Source of the DNA: Paenibacillus sp. MZ04-78.2
GTDB taxonomy: Bacteria > Bacillota > Bacilli > Paenibacillales > NBRC-103111
Reading direction: 5' to 3'
Assembly (NCBI RefSeq): GCF_024213375.1
Contig: NZ_JANAVJ010000028.1
Location: 1 to 64,000 of the forward strand
DNA length: 64,000 nucleotides
Of this stretch, positions 56,140 to 63,900 are shown piece by piece. Made by a program: the position numbers and the translations under genes. A model generated the notes under the pieces. The model was not told the origin of the DNA. It saw only the letters and a list, made by a program, of their open reading frames with translations, and searched no databases. How positions within the stretch are numbered: position 1 is the first letter of the stretch; each line of letters starts with the position of its first letter.

Positions 56140-57717
56140 TCAAATAATTAGATGTTTGAGCGCGGCGGTACCTTGGATGTGCATTTCGGTTACATCGCGG
56201 TCAGGAGGAACGTGAACGCTCTGGATAAATCCACGGATCAAGGCGTTGCGTTTCCCCGCTTCGATGGCATGAAATGATTGGTAGAGTGATTTCATGGCGC
56301 GTCGGACTTCTTTCAGTGATACAGCGCTGTTTTCGAGTTCAGCGAGCTTCGATTCCAACTGATGCTTGTTCTCGTTCAGCGTTGCTGTAGCTTGTTTCAA
56401 GGATTTTAGTTTCTCAACAAGTTCCACATGCCCGATGAACCCATCCTCAAATAGCTCGTAACAGCGCCGCTGCTGTTTTTCCAGTTGTTTTAAACTCATC
56501 GCGGTCTGAGCGACCTGTTCCCGTAAAGGCGTTTCGGCTTCCTTGTTCCTGCGGTTAATTCGCGTGACGATCTGGTTCAACAAGCCCTTGTTCGTGAGCA
56601 TGTGCTGGAACCGGGACAGCGTTTCGTTTTCTACAGGTGAAGCGGGTATTGTGTTCGCTTTACAAGCTGTTGGGCCTTTATTTGTGTAATTCCCACACAC
56701 GTAATAGTGGTTCATGTGAACGCACCCGTCTTTCCGAACAGCTTTCGTATGAGCTGGAACCATGCTACTCCCGCATACCGGGCACTTCAACAAGCCAGCT
56801 AACGGATAATGCCGGTTAATCTGCTTGGTTGGCGGTCGGGAGCGCTGATTCAGAAGTGCTCGAACCTCGCTCCACAGCTCCATGTTGATAATGGGCTCAT
56901 GTGTGCCTTGTACTACCCGCTTCGAACGGTCGCTGGAAGCTCCGGTAAACTTCTCGTGGGCTGTGTACTGAATCTGGCCGATGTAGTTGATGTTGGTCAG
57001 GACACCTCGAACGGTGGTGGTACTGAACGGTTTATTTCGTTTCGTCGTGTATCCAGCCGCGTTTAATTGGTTCGTAATGGCTTTAAACCCTTGCCCACTC
57101 CGATACTGTTCGAAGATCATTTGCACAAGCCTAGCCTCATGCGGAACAATTCTAACGTGCGGTTCTACATCGGCTCCGGTTACCCATTCGTACCCAAGGA
57201 CGTTATTCCCGCTATTCCAAGCTCCACGTTGGCTACGTTTCTGCATTCCCAAACGTGTATTCTGGGCAATTTGCTCCCGCTCCAGTTGAGCGATAGCGCC
57301 AAGCATCTGTACTGTTAAGTTACCTTGGGCTGTGTTCGTTTCAATCTGCTCAGTCAGGCTTACACAGCCGATATTATGCTGTTTGAACACCTCCATCGTC
57401 TTGAGTTGATCGACCAAGTTTCGCGCCAGCCGATTCAGCTTCCACGTAATGACGGTTTGGAATCGACCTTGCTTCGCATCCGCCAGTAGTTCTAACATGG
57501 CAGGTCTTCCATCAATGGACTTACCGGAGTATCCATCGTCCACGTATTCGCGATAGATGGATAGCTGATGTTCAGCAGCATAGGCGCGCAGTTCTTTAAG
57601 CTGCCCATCGATGCTGTAGCCTTTCGTTTGTCTCTCCGAGGACACCCGGACGTAAATTGCGATTAGGTTCGTATTAACCCCCTCCTCTAAAAGGAAATAA
57701 ATGGATGACCGTAGCAT
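56140..57717 (-). CDS. Large serine recombinase, first of the recombinase operon
   Basis: The protein (525 residues from the ATG) has NLIAIYVRVSSERQTKGYSIDGQ with the catalytic Ser, the recombinase domain, a zinc ribbon (CPVCGSSM ... CKAN) and a coiled coil (about 395-470). It differs strongly from the 542-residue enzyme, like CcrA against CcrB. Start: the ATG used here has a poor ribosome site, whereas a strong GAGGAGG lies before an ACG at 57670-57672, exactly where family proteins begin (ACG-AAC-CTA-ATC, that is M/T-N-L-I). The real start may be ACG. Confidence 0.92.
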   Translation of the reverse strand: MLRSSIYFLLEEGVNTNLIAIYVRVSSERQTKGYSIDGQLKELRAYAAEHQLSIYREYVDDGYSGKSIDGRPAMLELLADAKQGRFQTVITWKLNRLARNLVDQLKTMEVFKQHNIGCVSLTEQIETNTAQGNLTVQMLGAIAQLEREQIAQNTRLGMQKRSQRGAWNSGNNVLGYEWVTGADVEPHVRIVPHEARLVQMIFEQYRSGQGFKAITNQLNAAGYTTKRNKPFSTTTVRGVLTNINYIGQIQYTAHEKFTGASSDRSKRVVQGTHEPIINMELWSEVRALLNQRSRPPTKQINRHYPLAGLLKCPVCGSSMVPAHTKAVRKDGCVHMNHYYVCGNYTNKGPTACKANTIPASPVENETLSRFQHMLTNKGLLNQIVTRINRRNKEAETPLREQVAQTAMSLKQLEKQQRRCYELFEDGFIGHVELVEKLKSLKQATATLNENKHQLESKLAELENSAVSLKEVRRAMKSLYQSFHAIEAGKRNALIRGFIQSVHVPPDRDVTEMHIQGTAALKHLII

Positions 57718-57793
57718 AACCCGCTTCTGTGGAACTATTCAAACGCCATGTAGGCTGGCTCAAACCAGTCGATACTTGGATAAGCACACCCGA

Positions 57794-57934
57794 TCATGCT
57801 TTAGCTTGGTCGGATGGTATTTTAATTTCGGCGAGATTATCGCAGGTTCGCGTTGGTTTCAGGTGTGGCAGGAGCAGGTCTACAAGCAGATCGAGCGTTC
57901 GGTTGAACTCGGCTGCTGGTTCAGAGCTATTCAC
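57794..57934 (-). CDS. Possible small protein (46 aa) upstream of the recombinase operon
   Basis: From a GTG with AAGGAAGGTGG upstream the frame reads MNSSEPAAEFNRTLDLLVDLLLPHLKP... ending IPSDQAKA. It is acidic and helical and in the same direction as the recombinases, 76 bp before them. No family recognised. Size and position would suit a recombination directionality factor or leader peptide, which is speculation. Confidence 0.4.
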   Translation of the reverse strand: MNSSEPAAEFNRTLDLLVDLLLPHLKPTRTCDNLAEIKIPSDQAKA

Positions 57935-58310
57935 GGTTACCACCTTCCTTGTCATTAATGAAAGCGGGCATCGATCACCGTTCCCATGTTGGGGGTGGGG
58001 TTGCCGCTATATCATAAATAAAGCGCGGGCTGCAAACGGTACTCTATGGTCGTGCACGGATTCGATAAAATAGTTGGGATATAGCTTTTAAGTCTTAAGT
58101 AATGGCTCCAGCGTAAGGGAGCATGGACATGCTTAGTGGGAAGAAGAAGGGAGGATGGGGGTGTATCGATTAAAGGCATAATTCTTCACTGTGACCGAAA
58201 ATTTACGTTCAGCCGAATTATGGCTTCACAACGGGAGAGTGGGATGAACGCCTTTCAGCCATCCAAAATTCCGAAATTCCAAAATTCGAAGCGGTGTCGG
58301 GTAAACGCTA
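57935..58310. other. Gap between the recombinase operon and the primase-polymerase gene
   Basis: No convincing gene. At about 58262-58290 there is a run of CCAAAATTCC, GAAATTCC and AAAATTCG direct repeats, echoed on the other side of the primase gene near 61220-61310. The recombinase promoter must lie here on the minus strand, but I could not place it. Confidence 0.4.
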
Positions 58311-58337
58311 AAGGCCACGTAGTGTGTACGTGGCCTT
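58311..58337 (-). terminator. Hairpin after the primase-polymerase gene
   Basis: AAGGCCACGTA / TACGTGGCCTT perfect 11-bp stem with a five-base loop, 24 bp past the stop on the minus strand; no long T-run. Confidence 0.6.
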
Positions 58338-58360
58338 CGGTAGTTATCGGTTCAGCAGTT

Positions 58361-60850
58361 CTATCGCTTTGGGTTAAGTCCGTACTTCGTCGAGTCTTTT
58401 CCAATCCCGTGGCGTTTCACCTGCTCGACAAGCAAGAAGCCTCGCTCAACAAGCTCCTGTAAATCAGGTTTCATGTCTTTTACCATCGCGTAGTTCTTTC
58501 GTTTCATCAGGTTCCAAATTTGGGTAGGCACGTGCCACTTGATGATCGGATTATTTTCTTGTGTTTTAACCAGCGCTTGAAGAATATACTTCTGCTTTTC
58601 GGTATGTATGCTTTCGGAAGCTTCCCCGAATGCTTTCAGCGTGTGCGCGTAAAAGTATTCCTCCAGCCGCGCCGCTGCCTCTACCGTAGATGCAGCTACT
58701 TCCTCGGGCAACTCATCCTTATCCGCATGTTCGGCCATATGGAGCAGGCCAGCGATTCGCATGATCTGTCCAACCAACTTTCCCGCCCAAGCCTTTAAGT
58801 CGCTCGTGAGGTCAGTGTTGTCCGGGCGCAATCGTGGCTCGTTTTTATCAAACAGTCGTTCATATATCTCTACGGCTTCTTTGGAAAGGCGTATGGTCTG
58901 CGTAGGCTCCTCCTCGTCGTAGGCGGTTCCTTGTACGGCGTTCTTTACGTAATCGACAAGATTCGCCTGTGCGGTGTTGGTGCCTTCGGGCGGCAAAGGT
59001 TTTCGTTTCAGCAAGCGGGTCATCATTGCATGGTACGTTTCCTTTACCTCTGGCGGAATCGGCTTACTTCTTGGTTTCCGAGTTCCTAACGGCGAATCCG
59101 GGATGGCGTAGAGGAACCGAGCAAATAGCCCCCGTCCATTCAATGCACTATTGGTTAAAACGCGCTGGAGATGATCGTTCTGTACCAATAGTCCAACCGA
59201 TAAAGTGGGCGACTTTAGATAAACGGAACCACCATTTTTTCGGTCGTAGGCGTAATGCTCACCGCTATGCCCTTTCAGGAATATGTCCACGTTTGATTTC
59301 TTATCCGAATAGAGCCCAGCAACGATGTCCAACACGCCGCCTTCGGCACTCAGAACGCCCATTCGATTGTGATTCTCGGACATCGCCTGTATCAACTTCT
59401 CGGCCGTGATGTCCTGTTTGATAAGCGCGGGCGGGAAAAGCTCTTTCGTCGTATCCAGCTTCTTCTGAATGTCCGCCAGTTGGAGTCGAGCATCCAAGTT
59501 ACCTTTCCTGATATCCTTTAGCACACTAGCTTGCTGGGCCTTCAGCCATTCAATCTCGGCTTTACGTTCCGAGATAGCCTCGACCATCTCCTCCCGCAAG
59601 TTCTCCTCGTAGGCATAAATTGGCGCAATCATTTTGCTGAAAACGTCGGACTTCCGGTTTGCTGACGGTAAAGCGACGATAGCGTACAGGCAGAGCGGCT
59701 CCGTAAAGCCAGGAAAGACCTCCAGCTTATAGCGCCTATGTACAGCCACCGCCACCGATAATAAAGCCATCATGGCAGCTACATCAACCGGGGTCTGTGA
59801 GAAGGTCGCCACAGCACCTACGTAGTCGCGTAGCCATTTCGGGAAGATGTCTATCGGAAACGTAGGGACGGAATACGCCTCGAAAGGCGCGATTTCCGGG
59901 TATTCATCCGGGTTTTCATCATGAATTCCGGTCTCAGACAGCTTTTCGGTGCCATTGTTCTTGGTACGCTTGGAATACTTTTCGACCTGCCTATCCAAAG
60001 CGTTTGTAATCTCCCTGTCCTGATAATCTAAACGATTCACCCATTTTTCCCGTTTGCCTAACGCGCTGGCGCTAAATATTCGTCGGATTTGTTCAGCGTC
60101 ACTGCTGTAGAAGGCAAGTTTGTATGCAAGTGCAGAGTCGGCCTCGCTTTGGCTCGTGTAGCCCAGCCCTTCTCTCCATCCCTGCTCGTAAAGCGTTCGC
60201 CACTTGACTCCTTGTCGCTCTCGGAATAGCTTTTCAAGGATTTCAGTGTCAGACAGCGCATTTAGCCGATCTTCACCGTGTTTTACGACAGGCGGCTTAC
60301 TAGCATGGTCACGCTTGGCTGGCTCAGGGAACACCTGCTTGTACAGCTCGTTTAATTCGCTCTGCCGCTCCATGACTTCCTGTGGATCTCCTACAACATT
60401 GCCAGTCACTACAAAGAAGCGACCAGAATCGTACATCTCGATTCTGTCTTTTTTATTGCGTTTTCCGGGACGTGTTCCTTTTACAATAATATGAAAACCT
60501 TTGCCGGATACACTGAATTCCGTATAGGAATCCATGCTGGCGATGATGTCCTCGGCCCAAGATTCTATCGCCCCAGTGTCGGGATCAACGCATTTATCCA
60601 GATCAATCCCGGTCAGCCCGCCCCCCTCTTTAAAGACGAAGGCAATTCCATTAAAACGTCCGTTTGGGCTATTACTAATCGTTTCGATTGCTCCTTGGAA
60701 GCTCATCTGATTTTGAACGTCATGGGGATTAGAGGGAATACCTTGGATATTACAAGGCACTTTCGTTACTTTTTCGTCGCGGGTTTGAAATTTCCATAAA
60801 ACCCACTGGTTAAGCTCTTTAAGGCTTGCAGGGATGTTGTTGAAATTCAT
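58361..60850 (-). CDS. Primase-polymerase with DUF3987 helicase-like domain
   Basis: The 829-residue protein has an N-terminal primase-polymerase domain: LNQWVLWKFQTRDEKVTKVPCN, the metal motif LTGIDLDKCVDPDTG (about residue 78), SVSGKGFHIIVKG (about 112), and RIEMYDSGRFFVVTGNVVG (about 135). This is the pattern of NrS-1-type phage PrimPols. A primase C-terminal segment (about 195-290) is followed by DUF3987 (about 330-640), with a P-loop-like ALPSANRKSDVF. The C-terminal third is helical, ending in a winged-helix-like part. It can start DNA without an RNA primer and may let the island replicate after excision. Confidence 0.85.
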   Translation of the reverse strand: MNFNNIPASLKELNQWVLWKFQTRDEKVTKVPCNIQGIPSNPHDVQNQMSFQGAIETISNSPNGRFNGIAFVFKEGGGLTGIDLDKCVDPDTGAIESWAEDIIASMDSYTEFSVSGKGFHIIVKGTRPGKRNKKDRIEMYDSGRFFVVTGNVVGDPQEVMERQSELNELYKQVFPEPAKRDHASKPPVVKHGEDRLNALSDTEILEKLFRERQGVKWRTLYEQGWREGLGYTSQSEADSALAYKLAFYSSDAEQIRRIFSASALGKREKWVNRLDYQDREITNALDRQVEKYSKRTKNNGTEKLSETGIHDENPDEYPEIAPFEAYSVPTFPIDIFPKWLRDYVGAVATFSQTPVDVAAMMALLSVAVAVHRRYKLEVFPGFTEPLCLYAIVALPSANRKSDVFSKMIAPIYAYEENLREEMVEAISERKAEIEWLKAQQASVLKDIRKGNLDARLQLADIQKKLDTTKELFPPALIKQDITAEKLIQAMSENHNRMGVLSAEGGVLDIVAGLYSDKKSNVDIFLKGHSGEHYAYDRKNGGSVYLKSPTLSVGLLVQNDHLQRVLTNSALNGRGLFARFLYAIPDSPLGTRKPRSKPIPPEVKETYHAMMTRLLKRKPLPPEGTNTAQANLVDYVKNAVQGTAYDEEEPTQTIRLSKEAVEIYERLFDKNEPRLRPDNTDLTSDLKAWAGKLVGQIMRIAGLLHMAEHADKDELPEEVAASTVEAAARLEEYFYAHTLKAFGEASESIHTEKQKYILQALVKTQENNPIIKWHVPTQIWNLMKRKNYAMVKDMKPDLQELVERGFLLVEQVKRHGIGKDSTKYGLNPKR

Positions 60851-60950
60851 TTAGAACACGTCCTTTATTCGAGTTTATGTTGGTGAAACAAAAATCAATA
60901 AGTAATTTTTGGCGCGGCGGTGATAGAAACAAGTCACAAATCATCTATTT

Positions 60951-61031
60951 TCAGTAGTAACCGCTCCATTCAGCACGCGTAACTCTGAAAATAGGCAGAC
61001 TTTGGGCGGGTGGGTTAGGGGGTGATCTCAT
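60951..61031 (-). CDS. Possible 26-residue peptide upstream of the primase-polymerase gene
   Basis: ATG AGA TCA opens a 26-codon frame (MRSPPNPPAQSLPIFRVTRA...) with a very strong ribosome site (GAAAGGAGGAGC) at the right distance. It lies 100 bp before the primase on the same strand. It may be a leader peptide or chance; the proline-rich start is unlike a typical small protein. Confidence 0.35.
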   Translation of the reverse strand: MRSPPNPPAQSLPIFRVTRAEWSGYY

Positions 61032-61494
61032 AGTGCTCCTCCTTTCGGCTTTTGTTATAAAGAAAGGAGCGAGAATGAAATATACACAAGGGAATCACAT
61101 CAGATGGGTGATAAAATGTTTTAATGGGAGTGATAATTAATGTGCATGGGGGGTTCGGGAGGGGAAAAATGTGTTCGAGGAGAAGGCCAAACGTCATGCA
61201 AGAAGTATTTTTGATATTGTAAAGACTGGAATATAGGAATTTTGGAATTATGGCGTCTCTGAGCCCGTTTATACCTCTCGGGAGTTGGAGAGCCAGAATA
61301 CGAAATTATGGAATTTAGAGGAACTTTACTCGAAAAATACGCTATCGCTGTTGACAGGATGTTTAATCATGGTCGATTTCCATCGCTGCTCATTGGCAAG
61401 GATTCGTTCAAGATACGGCACAATCAAGCCGTATAGTTGAATCTTAACAGCCTAACCGCCTGTTTTCTGATGAATCGAATGTACGTGTAATTGA
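61032..61494. other. Gene-poor stretch with GGAATT-rich repeats
   Basis: No gene of normal size. A 21-codon frame from 61075 has a good AAAGGAGCGAGA site but nothing else to support it. Between 61220 and 61315 the units GGAATATAGGAATTTTGGAATTATGG and AAATTATGGAATTT look like short iterons; similar units occur past the other end of the primase gene. A replication origin for the island is possible. Confidence 0.35.
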
Positions 61495-61540
61495 GATATA
61501 GTGACAGGGCGAGTAGGTGTGTCATATTGCCATTCTCATT
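61495..61540 (+). repeat. Direct repeat, copy 1 (start of holin gene)
   Basis: GATATAGTGACAGGG and the following 31 bp recur at 62196 with about five mismatches in 46. This copy contains the ribosome site and start of the holin gene. Confidence 0.75.
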
Positions 61541-61802
61541 TATCAACAGTGTTCTTCTCTTTGCGTCGGTCATCGCGGTTTTTGTGAATGCTCTTATGGC
61601 GCTTGTAAAAACAACAGTTGACATGCCGAAGAACATTATTCCTTTGGTGGCCTTAGTCGTTGGTGTGGTTGTTGGTGGCGTAGCTTACCCGTTCACTAAT
61701 CTGGAATTTGTTCTCAGGCTGTGGGCCGGGGGTATCGCTGGGTTAACCTCTGTTGGATTGTTTGAGGTATTCAACAAGCGGGAAGGCACAACTAAAGAGT
61801 AA
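61527..61802 (+). CDS. Phage holin (A118-type)
   Basis: From TTG the 91-residue protein reads PFSFINSVLLFASVIAVFVNALMALVKTTVDMPKNIIPLVALVVGVVVGGVAYPFTNLEFVLRLWAGGIAGLTSVGLFEVFNKREG. It has three membrane segments and the phrases P-K-N-x-I-P-L and RLWAG...GL...GLFE of the Listeria A118 holin family. Holins open the membrane for phage lysis. No endolysin gene follows, so it is a scrap. A reading from 61491 would add 12 unrelated residues. Confidence 0.8.
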   Translation: MPFSFINSVLLFASVIAVFVNALMALVKTTVDMPKNIIPLVALVVGVVVGGVAYPFTNLEFVLRLWAGGIAGLTSVGLFEVFNKREGTTKE

Positions 61803-61913
61803 TACAGAGACGGCGCAAGCCGTCTTTTTACATATGGGTATCAGGAGTGAACTTCTAAATTTCGTGTTTGTTTATGGCGAGGATATGAAAACACAAAAGG
61901 AGAGGAAAGAACA

Positions 61914-62267
61914 TTGAATCTTATTAAAGTCAACCAAACCGAAAAAGGTATGACTGTGGATGGTCGTGAGCTTCACGCATTCTTGGAAGTGGGACGCGAT
62001 TTTACAAACTGGATTAAAGATCGCATTGAAAAGTATGGTTTTATCCAAGGCGAAGACTTTTCGCCGGAATCGGCGAAAACCTCCGAAAGTGGCGGTAGGC
62101 CACGCACCGAATACGAACTTTCCATAGATATGAAAAGCCCCACCAGCGATATTCGGGACGTTAGTCGTCCATCGTATCGCCAGTGGGGCAAGTTGGATAT
62201 AGTGACAGGGAGAGCAGGTGTGTTATACTTCCATTCTCATCCATCGATAGGTAATTACTTGGGCTAA
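61914..62267 (+). CDS. Truncated phage antirepressor (AntA-like) fused to unrelated sequence
   Basis: TTG start with AAAGGAGAGGAAAG upstream. Residues 1-72 are an AntA/AntB antirepressor domain (LIKVNQTEKGMTVDGRELHAFLEVGRDFTNWIKDRIEKYGFIQGEDFSPESAKTSESGGRPRTEYELSIDM). After this the match ends abruptly at about 62130 and the frame runs through foreign sequence, including the copy-2 repeat that otherwise belongs to the holin start. So the gene is a recombination product and has lost its C-terminal half. Probably non-functional, though the domain itself is whole. Confidence 0.8.
   Translation: MNLIKVNQTEKGMTVDGRELHAFLEVGRDFTNWIKDRIEKYGFIQGEDFSPESAKTSESGGRPRTEYELSIDMKSPTSDIRDVSRPSYRQWGKLDIVTGRAGVLYFHSHPSIGNYLG
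62196..62241 (+). repeat. Direct repeat, copy 2 (inside the truncated antirepressor frame)
   Basis: A 46-bp match to 61495-61540 with about five mismatches, followed by CATCGATAG where copy 1 has TATCAACAG, so it is the remains of a second holin start. It marks an old recombination junction. Confidence 0.75.
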
Positions 62268-63435
62268 GTCGTTTCGGAGGAGGTAAGTTCAACTTACCCC
62301 CTCGATTGAATCGACCCCATCCAAAAGTCTTGATTTAACATCGCTTGGGTTACCAATATCGAGCACATTACACACATTTTTAAGGACAAACCACGGTTCT
62401 CCGTCTTTCTCAACCACACGTACTCATCTCGACTCTGGATCTTGGCAGCGTAGCATACAGGTAAGGAGATAGAAGGAATTCGATATATCTTAAAACGTCT
62501 TAATCCGAACGTGGAAGCAGGTTATAGCACATTGGCATCCGAGGAAAGTCCATGTGATTTATTGAATTCAGGCGTATCCAGAGAACAGCATGTGGTATTG
62601 TGCGGGCTACTACGTAAAAATTCGAAAAGACGAGCGTTAGCGAGTCCCTCCTCGCGAAGCGAGGAGCAGAGCACATCCATTCCTTGTGAGTTCCATAGTC
62701 AGAAAGCGGCCCAAGCTTCTATGGGCATAGGATGCCCACGGATATTCAGGCCTGTTCCTGCTTATGACCTCCTCGCTTCGCGAGGAAGACTCCGCTGCGC
62801 TCCGTCGCTGTTCTTTCCTTCGGTCTTCAGGGGAGAGCCAGATGTTCAGGTGTGAATTCAGATTCACTTCTGAATATCGTTGGCCCTTTTATACGGCGTA
62901 TTCGCCCACTCCCGACAGTACCGGTTTTCTCGTGGAGGATGGAGCGTTCCCATAAGAACCCTGTATTTCCCACATAGAGCGCATGTCACGTTTTCCATTA
63001 ATATTTTCTAAAAATAGGAAATAAATCGTATATTTATTCGTTTTTTCGCAAGAAATATACCATTCTATACCAGTAGGTTATCAATCATGCGGAATTGATC
63101 GAAAATTTCAATCAATTATTTCAAAAAAGCTTATTTGCGCCAATGCACAAAGTGCTGTTAGGGGACACAGAGAACGTAGGAGCGGGAGGAGCTTATAGTG
63201 AGCCGAGGGAATATGTGGTGATTTATTGAATTCAGGCCGGACACGAGTCGTTTGTAGTTAACTGGCATAGAAAGAAGCCCCTATGAGCCAAAATCCGGTG
63301 AATAAACGGCCAGCTTTGGCGTATAGGGACGTTACTTAGGTTCGGAGGCAGAACGATTCATAACGAAGGTGCTGTGCGGTAGAATCGATTTAAACAGTCC
63401 ATCAACATTTCGATGCAATGAGTCGGTAATTGCGT
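62268..63435. other. 1.2-kb stretch without a recognisable gene
   Basis: Frames of up to 114 codons exist but lie over repeats and show no family pattern. CTCCTCGCGAAGCGAGGAG (62652) and its reverse complement (CTCCTCGCTTCGCGAGGA, 62770) bracket about 100 bp. GTGATTTATTGAATTCAGGC occurs at 62554 and 63218, with some similarity upstream (TTATAG...CCGAGG). The region looks like decayed remains of several elements. Nothing else is seen. Confidence 0.55.
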
Positions 63436-63900
63436 TTATTGAAACAAATTGACGTACAGCAAGGTCAAGCAAACAGGCATCACGAAAAATACCGTGAAGG
63501 GAATAAAAAAATTGAACCCACCAACTTTACGGATGTGGTAATCCTGAAGTTTATCATCAGCATGGTTCTTCATGATTTTTTCTATTTTCTTCTCAGCATG
63601 CCGCAGGTAGATTTCGTTAATAAAGAAGGCCAGCGGGGTATTGAGCATCAGCATAAACAGCGCTCTAAATTCTATCGTGCTTAAATTCACACTGGACGTA
63701 ACGATTAGCATGAAAACGTTAGCGGCCAAGAAGATGATAAATGCGAGGTACATCTTTCGGTATAGCAGGAAGATGCCCCCGAGCCAGAAAGCACCCCAAT
63801 TCCATTTCAATTTCTTCTGCCATGCTTCTATATAAAAGTCGTTACTGGCGAACTTTTGCAAGTGCTCCTCGGTCACAGTTGGATTTTTTATGTAATGCAA
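63436..63900 (-). CDS. DUF2628 membrane protein
   Basis: About 154 residues from a TTG with GAAAGGGG eight bases upstream; a GTG three codons earlier is too close to that site. The cytosolic start HYIKNPTVTEEHLQKFASNDFYIEAWQKKLKWNWGAFWLGGIFLLYRKMY is the DUF2628 pattern (xxFNWxAFxxxxxWxxYRKMY). Three to four membrane helices follow. Function unknown; common in Bacillota. It is the last gene seen, and nothing is recognisable from 63910 to the window end. Confidence 0.8.
   Translation of the reverse strand: MHYIKNPTVTEEHLQKFASNDFYIEAWQKKLKWNWGAFWLGGIFLLYRKMYLAFIIFLAANVFMLIVTSSVNLSTIEFRALFMLMLNTPLAFFINEIYLRHAEKKIEKIMKNHADDKLQDYHIRKVGGFNFFIPFTVFFVMPVCLTLLYVNLFQ

Noticed and set aside
57729-58073. 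114-codon plus-strand frame upstream of the recombinases
   Set aside because: No ribosome site or conserved look; the minus-strand 46-codon frame with a good site covers the same DNA more plausibly.
61015-61197. 60-codon minus-strand frame before the primase gene
   Set aside because: Proline/isoleucine-rich and without a ribosome site; overlaps the better supported 26-codon frame.
62511-62867. Plus-strand 114-codon and minus-strand 76-codon frames
   Set aside because: Both are built over the inverted palindromes and have no family pattern.
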